Positions 1 to 5,676 of a stretch of 7,237 nt of DNA are shown here, one piece after another. Made by a program: the position numbers and the translations under genes. The stretch spans positions 1 to 7,237 of the forward strand of contig JAOTTU010000100.1 of NCBI GenBank assembly GCA_029864225.1. Direction: 5' to 3'. Each line of letters begins with the position of its first letter. The stretch's first letter is position 1. The DNA comes from Gammaproteobacteria bacterium (lineage in GTDB: Bacteria > Pseudomonadota > Gammaproteobacteria > UBA9214). The notes under the pieces were generated by a model that ran no database searches, was not told the DNA's origin, and saw only the letters and a list, made by a program, of their open reading frames with translations.

Positions 1-391
1 GATCTTCTGCGCCTTGTCAATGTCGTCGTTATAAGCAGTGCCAAACACCGTATCCACGCGGCGCTGCGTGATGCCAGTAACATTGGTAATAACATCGCCC
101 CACACTGAATTATTGAGAACGATTAGCAGCTGGTTGTCCGGCGTTCTTAATTGTGTGGACAGCAGCTTTCCTTGAATCAACATTTCCAAGTGTTCCCGCC
201 ACATTGATCACATTGCCAGTATCAAACGGACGGTAAGGTAGCTTAAGGATGCCGCTGGCAAAGTTACTCAGTGAATTCTGCAATGCAAATGCGATCACAA
301 AGCCGGCGGCACCGATGACAGCAAGTACCGGCCCGATGTTGATTTCCAGCACAGACAGACCGACAAAGAAGCCAATGAACAGCACCAGTTG
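1..391 (-). pseudogene. C-terminal remnant of a mechanosensitive channel (MscS family), frameshifted and 5'-truncated
   Basis: MscS-family proteins are inner-membrane channels that release solutes on hypo-osmotic shock. The pore helix and start of the beta domain are recognisable: GAAGFVIAFALQNSLSNFAS followed by YRPFDTGNVINVAGTLGNV, with the Gly/Ala-rich TM3 packing pattern and the family's LQ..LSN.A.G motif. This frame stops at 110-112. The beta domain continues one frame over to the window edge (LRTPDNQLLIVLNNSVWGD, then RRVDTVFGTAYNDDIDKAQK). Removing one base from the three-A run of the coding strand (167-169) restores GNVDSRKLLSTQLRT, which has the usual family spacing. The N-terminal membrane segments are missing: upstream of about 391 the sequence turns abruptly into an IS30-type transposase. 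Its end lies outside the window. The single-base shift in a short homopolymer could be a sequencing error, but the missing 5' half could not. Family assignment is confident and the pseudogene status rests mainly on the truncation. Confidence 0.85.
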
Positions 392-894
392 CCGAAGCGC
401 CGCTTGTTATCCACAATGGCCAGGCGCTCATTGATCGAGACCTGGTTGGGAATGATGCCGCGTCGGTCATAGGACCCGTAGCGCTTGCGCCTTGGCTTCT
501 GACAATGCAGACACCGGTACAGGTCGCCGCCTGAGCGCTTGTCTGCGTAGATATACCGGTAAATCCACTCATGACTGATACACGCGCCTTGTTTGTCCTC
601 GAACCGGCCAACAATCTGCTCCGGGCTCCATTCCTCTCGGATCAGTGTCTCGAGCTGCTGCCAGACCTTCTCATCGATGCGGGGATTTGCCTTCGCGTGG
701 TGCCGTGCCACAGCCAGCGCGGGGGCCTGCTTTGGCCGGTAACCTCGCAGCCCCCGGTTCCGCTTAAGTGCCCGGCTGATGGTCGATTTGTCGCGCGGCA
801 GCAGTTCAGCAATCTGTGCCTAGCTATATTCCGCTTTCTTCAGGATGTTAATTTGGTATCGTTCCACTTGGGTAAGCTGCGTGTAGCCACTCAT
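391..894 (-). pseudogene. IS30-family transposase, N-terminal fragment with amber codon
   Basis: The start codon is the ATG at 894-892, giving MSGYTQLTQVERYQINILKK, the standard IS30-type opening into the N-terminal helix-turn-helix (AQIAELL, KSTISRALKRN, RGYRPKQA). Codon 25 is TAG (820-822), probably a mutated CAG. Beyond it the frame stays open with ARHHAKANPRI, EEWSPEQIVGRF, ISHEWIYRYIYADKRSGG, KRYGSYDRRG and VDNKRRFGNW, all characteristic of the family. The match ends exactly where the first catalytic Asp motif (W-E-G-D) should follow. The next codons belong to another frame of the mscS remnant, so the open frame running on to 295 is chimeric. The usual length is roughly 320 to 350 residues and only about 168 remain. 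It is non-functional: it has a nonsense codon in the DNA-binding domain and lacks the DDE catalytic core. Confidence 0.88.
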
Positions 895-966
895 ACGTGC
901 TCCTCTTGCTTTGGTCGGTTGGAGAAAGCCGCGATGCTGTCGCAGCTTGCCCTCTTACCGACAGGT

Positions 967-993
967 GGAGTTGCACTTGCAAATTGAATTCAC
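967..993. repeat. Probable surviving IS30 terminal end
   Basis: The segment read on the minus strand as ATTCAATTTGCAAGTGCAAC lies about 75 to 100 bases upstream of the transposase start and resembles the A/T-rich ends with TTGCA-type motifs seen in IS30-family elements. It marks the point where RAYT-related sequence gives way to IS sequence. The partner terminal repeat is deleted from the window, so the inverted repeat cannot be verified and the exact edge is uncertain by several bases. Confidence 0.4.
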
Positions 994-1747
994 GTTCTCC
1001 AAAACCGGGATCAGATCACAGTTGCTGCTAATATACTCCATGACGTGATAAGCGACGCTCTCCTCATCGACCTGCGGGTGGCCAGGCCGCCCGGTGTGTA
1101 TCTGGCGCTTGATCATTGGCTCGATTTTATCCTTGAAATCGTCCCTTCATTACACCAACTCCTGATTCAGTGCCTCTCGTACTGCATGCAGCTCATCGGG
1201 CTCCAGGTGCATCCGAAATAGTTCCCGATAGGCATGCTGTCGCTGGTCCGCCGTTGACTCCAGACCCCTATACAGCGCATGTGGAATAATCATGTCATCG
1301 GTTTGAATGCCCGCATTCTGGCATAGCTGGACCAGCGGGAATCCCCCGGATGACCCACCATACCCGCCCGCACCGGGTTCATCTCGATATACCGCATACA
1401 GGTCATCAGGTATGCCTCATTGTCCAGCAGGCTGTCTTTGAATCGCCCCTCCCATAAATTGCCGCTGCGCCGGTAAGTCTGATTTATATAGCACACGAAT
1501 TTGCGTCCCAGATCCTGCATCAGGAGCGTAATGCCGTACGGTTTTCAGGCGTCGTCAGAAAATGCACATGATTAGTCATCAGTGCACAGGCATGAATACT
1601 GGCTTGGTTCTTCGTCGCTGCCTGCCGCAGATTAAACAGGTATCGTTAATAATCACTTTCCGCGTAAAAACACGGTTCACGATCATGGGCGCGTTGAATA
1701 ACGTGCTGATGCAATCCCGCCAGATTAAAACGTGGTTTGCGTGACAT
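994..1747 (-). pseudogene. REP-associated tyrosine transposase (RAYT, Y1_Tnp/IS200-like), multiply disrupted
   Basis: RAYTs are single-domain HUH nucleases related to IS200/IS605 TnpA that act on REP palindromes. The start is ATG 1747-1745, preceded by a strong AGGAGG. The frame begins MSRKPRFNLAGLHQHVIQRA and keeps the metal-binding HUH motif as HVH (codons 60-62, MTNHVHFLTTPE). Lesions: codon 34 is TAA (1646-1648). One base is lost from an A run (1542-1545), and restoring it gives TPEKPYGITLLMQDLGRKFV. The central part is then intact (TYRRSGNLWEGRFKDSLL, MRYIEMNPVRAGMV, GDSRWSSY). A second base is lost at 1320-1321, and restoring it gives SSYAQNAGIQTDDMIIPH. Two adjacent stops, TAA TGA, lie at 1147-1152, after which the family-typical tail DDFKDKIE and GRPGHPQ continues. 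The frame finally runs into a REP-like sequence and the IS30 end. The two frameshifts are in short homopolymers and could be read errors, but the three stop codons make a true pseudogene likely. Confidence 0.9.
1004..1034 (+). repeat. REP-like half-palindrome at the 3' end of the RAYT remnant
   Basis: Positions 1004-1034 match the reverse complement of 5702-5732 at 26 of 31 bases with no gap, including the core CCGGGRTCAGATC and the centre CTAATAT. Only one arm and the centre are preserved here. The second arm, which would extend to higher coordinates, is replaced by RAYT coding sequence. The segment is read as the last codons of the transposase frame (SSNCDLIPVLEN). REP sequences flanking their RAYT gene are well known, which fits this placement. 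Confidence 0.6.
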
Positions 1748-1753
1748 TCACCA

Positions 1754-1759
1754 CCTCCT
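1754..1759 (-). promoter_or_regulatory. Strong ribosome binding site of the dead RAYT gene
   Basis: AGGAGG on the minus strand, six bases ahead of ATG 1747-1745. It fixes the start of the transposase and shows that the translation signal outlived the coding sequence. Confidence 0.7.
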
Positions 1760-1809
1760 TGTGGTTGAACGTAAAACATTAAAATATATTAGGGTAAGTC
1801 TGATCAATC

Positions 1810-1898
1810 CGTCATTCCGGGCGGAGCGTAGTGGAGACCCGGAATCCAGCAGCTGCTAATCAGGCTGTTACTGGATTCCGGCCTTCGCCGGAATGACG
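1810..1898. repeat. Dispersed double palindrome with CATTCCGG arms, possible terminator of the DUF349 gene
   Basis: Four related arms lie in the order CGTCATTCCGG (1810), CCGGAATCCAG (1839), CTGGATTCCGG (1871) and CCGGAATGACG (1888). The outer and inner pairs are exact reverse complements, so the whole 89-base unit is one nested palindrome. Each half can also fold alone: the right half forms an eight-base stem with loop CTTC (1874-1893), and the left half pairs ATTCCGGG with CCCGGAAT. Repeats with these arms are very common in proteobacterial intergenic regions. It begins ten bases beyond the stop of the DUF349 gene, so its transcript can fold and may end or stabilise that mRNA, but there is no clear U-tract in the minus direction. 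It fills most of the gap between that gene and the RAYT remnant. Confidence 0.75.
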
Positions 1899-1907
1899 AA
1901 AGATGAA

Positions 1908-3797
1908 TTAATCAGGCCTTCCTTGGCGAAAACTCTGTTTTGACCACGGTTTTTCTTTGTAGCGCGCAAGGCACTTCTTGATGCGTTGTTCAATTGCATC
2001 GGCGGTGTCTGCAGGGACCGCGCCGATGGTCAGTGCGGTCAGCAGCAGGTCCTCGGGTGAGTCCTGCGCGCTTTGACCCATTTTCATCGATGCGTTGAGT
2101 CGTTCGATCTGGTAGGCCATCCGTTCCGCCTGGTATTCCTCTGGCGATTCCAGTTCCAGCAAGACTTCTATTTTGAGGCAGGCAGCCTGCTTATCGGCAA
2201 GATTCCTTGAGAGTGTTGCATCATCGGGCCGGGTGAGCACCTGAGTGAATCGCTGGTTCATTACCGCAGCGCTGGCATTTGAGAGCTCGGGCAGGGCATT
2301 CCATTCGGAGGTGACGGTACCCGTATCAATCACGCTGCCGGCCAGAATTGCCTGCTCCCAATGATTGCACAGCGCGGCGCGTTTGGCGAGGTTGTCAAGC
2401 GCGGAGGCATGGGCCCGGGATTCCGCGGCCTTGAGTGCATTGCGGAAGTGCTTCTGTTCTTCCTGCCAACGACTGTTCAGACTTTTTTCGCGCTCGCGTG
2501 GCACCCGGCCAATTTCCTCCCAGCGGCCCTGAATCCGGGCGAGTGTTGACGTATTGGCGAGCAGTTCCCCGTCACAGGCTGCAGCGGTCTGCGCCAGTTC
2601 ATCAATCAGGGCCTGCTTTTGCTTCAGGTTTTCGTTGCGTTCGGCAGCCTGTTCCTTGCGTTCTTCATCACGGCGCCGGTAGGTGATATCGCAGGCGGAC
2701 TGGAAGCGTTTCCACAGCTTGTTTTCGTGGTCGCGCTTCCCAACTACCGTGATCTTCCACTGTTTTTTAAGCACCTCGAGCTGGTCAAGCGCGTCATGCA
2801 GATTAGCCACTTCACCCAGTGCCTCGATATCGGAAATGAGTTTTTCACGTACCCTGGAGGAGTGACTGCGTTCGCGTGACAGGTGCTCTTCGAATTTACC
2901 AATCACCTCATCCAGTGCCCTGGCGACAGGCTTGCGGTGCCTGAAATCGATTGTGCCGGTTTTGTGAAAATCGCGGCGGGCGTGGCTGACGAACCTGTCG
3001 ATGTCCCGCCAGTCGGGCTGTTTCCAGTCAGTTGTGGCGAAGCGCGTATTCAGCGCGTCGATAATGGCCTGGCGTTGGCTGAGGTTCTCTGCGCGTCTTT
3101 TTTTCAACTTTTCGAAATGCGCGGTACAGGGCTTGTAGGCTTCTTTGCAGGCCTGGTCGAATGTTTTCCAGAGCTCTTTGCCGGCATGGTCGCCGGATTT
3201 GTCCCAGGCATGCCATTGATCGCGTGCCTTCTGTATCTGTTTGGCGAGTTTTTCCGGCTGCATGCCCGAGTCTTTCAGCAGCACAATCTGGTTGATGAGA
3301 TCCTGTCTTACCTGGGTGGTGCCCCAGTGTCGCCAGGATTCGAGCTTGCGAAGCTGCGGTCGTACGCCCTGCAGCCGTTTTTCGATGTCTTTCCAGCGTT
3401 GTTCAGAAGGGCCGGGGACATTACCCATGAGAGACAATAATCTGTTGTTCGCTCGTTCCGCCTTCTGCAGTTCGTCGTTCTTGAGTGCGGTTTCGAGTTC
3501 ATCTATCAGCTTGAGCGCTTTTTCATAGTCGCGTTTGCGACGCTCCACCTGTTTGTGTATGCGGGCTCTCAGTGTTTCCAGTCCGGCATCGATATTTGCA
3601 TCCAGCTGGATGTCTGCTTCGCGATGCTCTTCACCATCGGCTGTCTCGCCAGTAGCGCTGCGAAGGGCATCGAGTGCCTTGCGCACTTTTTTGGCACGCG
3701 TTTCATCGATATCATTAGAGGCTTCGAGCAGGGCATTGATTTCATCGAAAATAGCCTGGCGATTCCCGAGGTTGGCATTTTTTAGTTGTTTGCTCAT
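1908..3797 (-). CDS. DUF349-repeat protein, cytoplasmic and highly helical
   Basis: A 629-residue charged protein with no signal peptide or membrane segment. At least three and probably four DUF349 units can be seen, each with a conserved Trp and a basic helix: about 187-235 (ARDQWHAWDKSGDHAGKELW), 262-310 (more diverged, with HARRDFHKTGTIDFRHRKPV), 338-385 (LEVLKKQWKITVVGKRDHEN, LWKRFQSACD) and 415-458 (IQGRWEEIGRVPREREKSLN). The rest is predicted helix or coiled coil rich in Glu, Lys, Arg and Ala. The biochemical role of DUF349 proteins is not established as far as I know. Gammaproteobacterial relatives are often much longer, with a different N-terminus, so this is a short version. I chose ATG 3797-3795 (MSKQLKNANLGN). 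An in-frame TTG at 3818 would add seven residues, and neither start has a good Shine-Dalgarno sequence. A 176-base upstream gap suggests its own promoter. Confidence 0.88.
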   Translation of the reverse strand: MSKQLKNANLGNRQAIFDEINALLEASNDIDETRAKKVRKALDALRSATGETADGEEHREADIQLDANIDAGLETLRARIHKQVERRKRDYEKALKLIDELETALKNDELQKAERANNRLLSLMGNVPGPSEQRWKDIEKRLQGVRPQLRKLESWRHWGTTQVRQDLINQIVLLKDSGMQPEKLAKQIQKARDQWHAWDKSGDHAGKELWKTFDQACKEAYKPCTAHFEKLKKRRAENLSQRQAIIDALNTRFATTDWKQPDWRDIDRFVSHARRDFHKTGTIDFRHRKPVARALDEVIGKFEEHLSRERSHSSRVREKLISDIEALGEVANLHDALDQLEVLKKQWKITVVGKRDHENKLWKRFQSACDITYRRRDEERKEQAAERNENLKQKQALIDELAQTAAACDGELLANTSTLARIQGRWEEIGRVPREREKSLNSRWQEEQKHFRNALKAAESRAHASALDNLAKRAALCNHWEQAILAGSVIDTGTVTSEWNALPELSNASAAVMNQRFTQVLTRPDDATLSRNLADKQAACLKIEVLLELESPEEYQAERMAYQIERLNASMKMGQSAQDSPEDLLLTALTIGAVPADTADAIEQRIKKCLARYKEKPWSKQSFRQGRPD

Positions 3798-3868
3798 TGG
3801 GATGCAAGGGCGATTCAATATATTTTGTGAGCCGATTTTTTTTGCAAAAAAATGAAGATTCAGGCGAC

Positions 3869-3874
3869 ATTATA
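3869..3874 (-). promoter_or_regulatory. Candidate -10 element for the DUF349 gene
   Basis: A perfect TATAAT on the minus strand about 70 bases ahead of the chosen start, in the A/T-rich part of the 176-base gap. No good -35 hexamer lies 16 to 18 bases further upstream, so this is only a candidate. Confidence 0.3.
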
Positions 3875-3904
3875 CTTAATTTGGATAGGTATACGTCCCC
3901 GTAA

Positions 3905-3973
3905 TCATAACTGCAGTCGCCAGTAGTGCCGCAACCAGAGGAAGACCAGGAGAATGGGGGCATTCTGGTTGTT
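3905..3973 (-). other. In-frame hydrophobic extension after the stop of the coiled-coil gene
   Basis: Directly after the TAA at 3976-3974 the same frame stays open for 22 codons before TGA at 3907-3905. The encoded tail contains NAPILLVFLWLRHYWR: a short hydrophobic stretch followed by basic residues, as in a C-terminal membrane anchor of a protein exported N-terminus first. Changing TAA to CAA would restore a 319-residue protein. This may be a lost anchor, a readthrough tail or chance. The segment also contains inverted repeats (AACCAGA at 3933-3939 with TCTGGTT at 3964-3970; AGAATG with CATTCT), but no U-tract for a minus-strand terminator. Confidence 0.35.
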
Positions 3974-4864
3974 TTATTCCACGTCCTGAGCCCGGGTCAA
4001 TTCCCGGTGGCAGGCGGCCAGCTCTTTCTGCAGTCCATCGCGTTCGGCAACCACTGCGGCGAGGGCCTGTCCTGTGTCCTGCAGTGTGATCTTCTGGTTC
4101 TCAAGTTGGGCTTTAAGTTCGATCAGCTCGTTATTGAGCTCCTCAGCATGTGCCTCGGCTGTGCTGAGTTGCTGGCTGGGTGCGGTGGTCTGCAGTTCAG
4201 CATTCTGCAATGTGGTCTTCTGGCTCTCCAGCCAGGAGTTAAGTTCGGTCAGCTCGTTCTTGAGTGTATCAGCCTGTGCAATGGCTGTGCCGAGTTGCTG
4301 GCTGGAAAGGGCGTTCTCGGACTGCGCCTGCTGTATGACCTCCATGGCAGCCTGCAGGTCTGCTTGTAATGTGGCCAGCTGCTTATCCCGGCTGTCAAGA
4401 TCGTCGCGCAGCCGATCACGCTCTGCAGCCAGCATCTGGTTTTGTTGCTGATCATTTGTGATTTGTTGGCGATGTTGTTCCAGCGCAGCGATGGCCGTGT
4501 CCAGTTCCGCACTTTTCGCTTTCAGTTGTTCCTGAGTCTGTTTGAGTTCAGTGCTGAGAGGATTTACCGCCGGAGCGGCGGGGACGGCCCGGTATTGTCC
4601 GTGCGGCGGGTAGTAAGGAGGCAACTGACCGTAACCCGGTGGAGACACAGGCCACTGTGACGGTTGTTGCCTGGGTTGAGCATACCCACCCGTGTTGGGA
4701 GGCGGCGGATACCAGCCCGGCACATAACCCGTTTCGGGCGCAGGTGTCTGCATGGCAGGTACGGCAGACCCGTTCGGCGTTGCTTCATCCGACCAGGCAC
4801 TTTCGGCCGCGATACCGATCAGTGCGGCGGTAACGAGTGTGGCAAAAGACGGCAATTTGTTCAT
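3974..4864 (-). CDS. Exported proline-rich/coiled-coil protein of unknown function
   Basis: I do not recognise a named family. The 296 residues fall into three parts. Residues 1-25 are a Sec signal peptide (MNKLPSFATLVTAALIGIAA, with probable cleavage after AWS, ahead of DEA). Residues 26-104 are rich in Pro, Gly, Tyr and Gln (WYPPPPNTGG, LPPYYPPHGQYR), probably disordered. Residues 105-296 form a long Gln/Glu/Leu/Ala-rich coiled coil (ELKQTQEQLKAKSAELDTA, ERDRLRDDLDSRDKQLATLQ). Inside it, residues 189-230 and 231-272 are a diverged tandem duplication of a 42-residue unit. The start ATG has a GGAG six bases upstream. There is no lipobox, beta-barrel or enzyme motif. It probably acts in the periplasm as a spacer or scaffold. 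It lies 89 bases downstream of the rubrerythrin gene with a palindrome in between, so co-transcription is possible but not shown. The frame stays open after the stop codon into a hydrophobic tail. Confidence 0.8.
   Translation of the reverse strand: MNKLPSFATLVTAALIGIAAESAWSDEATPNGSAVPAMQTPAPETGYVPGWYPPPPNTGGYAQPRQQPSQWPVSPPGYGQLPPYYPPHGQYRAVPAAPAVNPLSTELKQTQEQLKAKSAELDTAIAALEQHRQQITNDQQQNQMLAAERDRLRDDLDSRDKQLATLQADLQAAMEVIQQAQSENALSSQQLGTAIAQADTLKNELTELNSWLESQKTTLQNAELQTTAPSQQLSTAEAHAEELNNELIELKAQLENQKITLQDTGQALAAVVAERDGLQKELAACHRELTRAQDVE
4049..4300 (-). repeat. Intragenic tandem duplication, two 126-base units
   Basis: Two units (4175-4300 and 4049-4174) encode QQLGTAIAQADTLKNELTEL and QQLSTAEAHAEELNNELIEL, continuing with SQKTTLQ and NQKITLQ. 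The 14-base string GAGTTGCTGGCTGG recurs at 4166 and 4292, exactly 126 bases apart. Similarity at the DNA level points to duplication rather than only coiled-coil composition. Confidence 0.65.
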
Positions 4865-4870
4865 GACATG

Positions 4871-4874
4871 CTCC
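4871..4874 (-). promoter_or_regulatory. Ribosome binding site of the coiled-coil gene
   Basis: GGAG on the minus strand, six bases ahead of ATG 4864-4862. It supports this start, which also gives a standard signal peptide. Confidence 0.6.
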
Positions 4875-4922
4875 AGATTGAATCGATAGGGCCAGTGCCC
4901 ATGTTTATTATCGGAATTAACA

Positions 4923-4945
4923 GGGTCAGACTTAATGCTGTCCCC
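4923..4945. repeat. REP-like imperfect palindrome (GGGTCAGAC...GCTGTCCCC)
   Basis: The ends GGG.CAG and CTG.CCC pair around a short ACTTAAT-type centre. It shares the GGTCAGA core with the palindrome at 5677-5731 and the arm at 1004-1034. It lies 8 to 31 bases beyond the rubrerythrin stop. On the plus strand it is followed by five T, the wrong polarity for ending rubrerythrin transcription. On the minus strand it could act as an mRNA-stabilising stem, as REP sequences are known to do. Confidence 0.5.
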
Positions 4946-4953
4946 TTTTTAAT

Positions 4954-5655
4954 TTAGTAGTCTTCTTCAGGATCCGCCCGTACGGCGGCGACATAGGGAA
5001 TCGCGTGATAGTGACTGGCCGGCTGACTACAGATGGGGCAGTGGTCGACGGGACGCTCAACCAGGGTGGACCCGCAGATCTGGCAAACATGATAGTCGAC
5101 GTATTCCCCTTCGATATGGGCAATCAGGAACTTGAACCATTTTTTCGCGGCATCCTGCATGCGGCCCAGCAATTTTCGGTGCTGCTTCTCCGCCTCCCAG
5201 GCCCAGGTCAGGTTATCGATAGCCGCCTGGTGGTTTTCAGGCTTGATGCGCGCCAGGATGGCCGGGTACCTGTGGTCGATCTCGTCGGTTTCGATCCCGG
5301 TGGCATGCAGGATATTGGGCCGGGTACTTTCCACCGGCCGGGGCTGCAGTGGTTCACGGGGCGTCCCGACGCCGAGTGTATCGAGTATGCGTTTGAAGTT
5401 GCGTGCGTGAATGGCCTCGGAGGCGGCCAGGGATTTGAACAGGTAGGCGCTGTTGGGATAACCCTCCGCCAGGGCCTTGTCGGAAAATCTGGTGTAGGAA
5501 ACGTGTGCCTCTACTTCATCCTGGTAACGTTCCTGCAAGGCCTGTACTGTCTCGGGATAGTCCGCCGCCACGCAAACAGTGGCTCCCGGGGCCAGCAATA
5601 GCGCCCCGATCAGTAATACCTTCAGGACATTCCGAAACCAGTCTGTATTTGCCAT
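4954..5655 (-). CDS. Rubrerythrin with N-terminal export signal
   Basis: Rubrerythrins are diiron proteins that reduce hydrogen peroxide, taking electrons through a C-terminal rubredoxin-like Fe(Cys)4 centre. All expected ligands are present in this 233-residue protein: E47 (EVEAHVSY), E80 and H83 (SEAIH), E122 and E125 (ETDEIDHRYP), E156 and H159 (EKQH), then C191/C194 (VCQICG) and C206/C209 (CPICS). Unusually, residues 1-30 form a Sec-type signal peptide (basic F8-R-N-V-L-K, hydrophobic VLLIGALLLAPG, likely cleavage after VCVA or VCVAA). There is no twin-arginine motif and no lipobox. The start ATG 5655 has AGGAG nine bases upstream, while an ATG at 5664 would abut that AGGAG and is rejected. 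The gene lies 82 bases after the amylosucrase stop and is separated from it by a long palindrome. The open frame continues upstream antisense-like through the amylosucrase gene, but that is a frame shadow. Most rubrerythrins are cytoplasmic, so a periplasmic role is inferred from the signal. Confidence 0.93.
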   Translation of the reverse strand: MANTDWFRNVLKVLLIGALLLAPGATVCVAADYPETVQALQERYQDEVEAHVSYTRFSDKALAEGYPNSAYLFKSLAASEAIHARNFKRILDTLGVGTPREPLQPRPVESTRPNILHATGIETDEIDHRYPAILARIKPENHQAAIDNLTWAWEAEKQHRKLLGRMQDAAKKWFKFLIAHIEGEYVDYHVCQICGSTLVERPVDHCPICSQPASHYHAIPYVAAVRADPEEDY

Positions 5656-5664
5656 GGAAGCCAT

Positions 5665-5669
5665 CTCCT
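5665..5669 (-). promoter_or_regulatory. Ribosome binding site of the rubrerythrin gene
   Basis: AGGAG on the minus strand, nine bases ahead of ATG 5655-5653. Only this start is at a workable distance, which decides the N-terminus and therefore the signal peptide. The upstream palindrome ends just seven bases before it. Confidence 0.65.
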
Positions 5670-5676
5670 GCAAAAC

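Larger units (their letters stand above)
391..993 (-). mobile_element. Truncated IS30-family insertion sequence
   Basis: The element consists of the 5' end of an IS30-type transposase plus about 100 bases of upstream sequence ending in an IS30-like terminus near 967-993. The other end, including the second terminal repeat and the 3' half of the transposase, is absent: the sequence switches directly to mscS at about 391. A likely history is insertion next to or within mscS followed by a deletion that removed the distal IS half together with the 5' part of mscS. With one end and no catalytic core it cannot move on its own. The outer boundary is an estimate because only one terminus remains and no target duplication can be checked. 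Confidence 0.7.

Noticed and set aside
295..711. Open frame running from IS30 transposase into mscS as a novel fusion protein
   Set aside because: The mscS part is read in the wrong frame and the transposase has an upstream amber codon, so it is a deletion scar and not a gene.
2883..3440. 185-codon plus-strand open frame with hydrophobic stretches
   Set aside because: It is antisense to the DUF349 gene. The hydrophobic look is the usual reverse-strand image of a Glu/Lys-rich helical protein.
3798..3818. TTG start at 3818 for the DUF349 protein
   Set aside because: It has no Shine-Dalgarno sequence and would add only seven residues. The ATG at 3797 is preferred, without strong proof.
3933..3970. 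Inverted repeat AACCAGA/TCTGGTT after the coiled-coil gene as a terminator
   Set aside because: The T-rich flank is on the plus strand, where no gene is read, and the loop is long. On the minus strand no U-tract follows.
4907..4912. GATAAT as a -10 element for the coiled-coil gene
   Set aside because: The hexamer is imperfect and no acceptable -35 lies at the right distance, so it is too weak to annotate.
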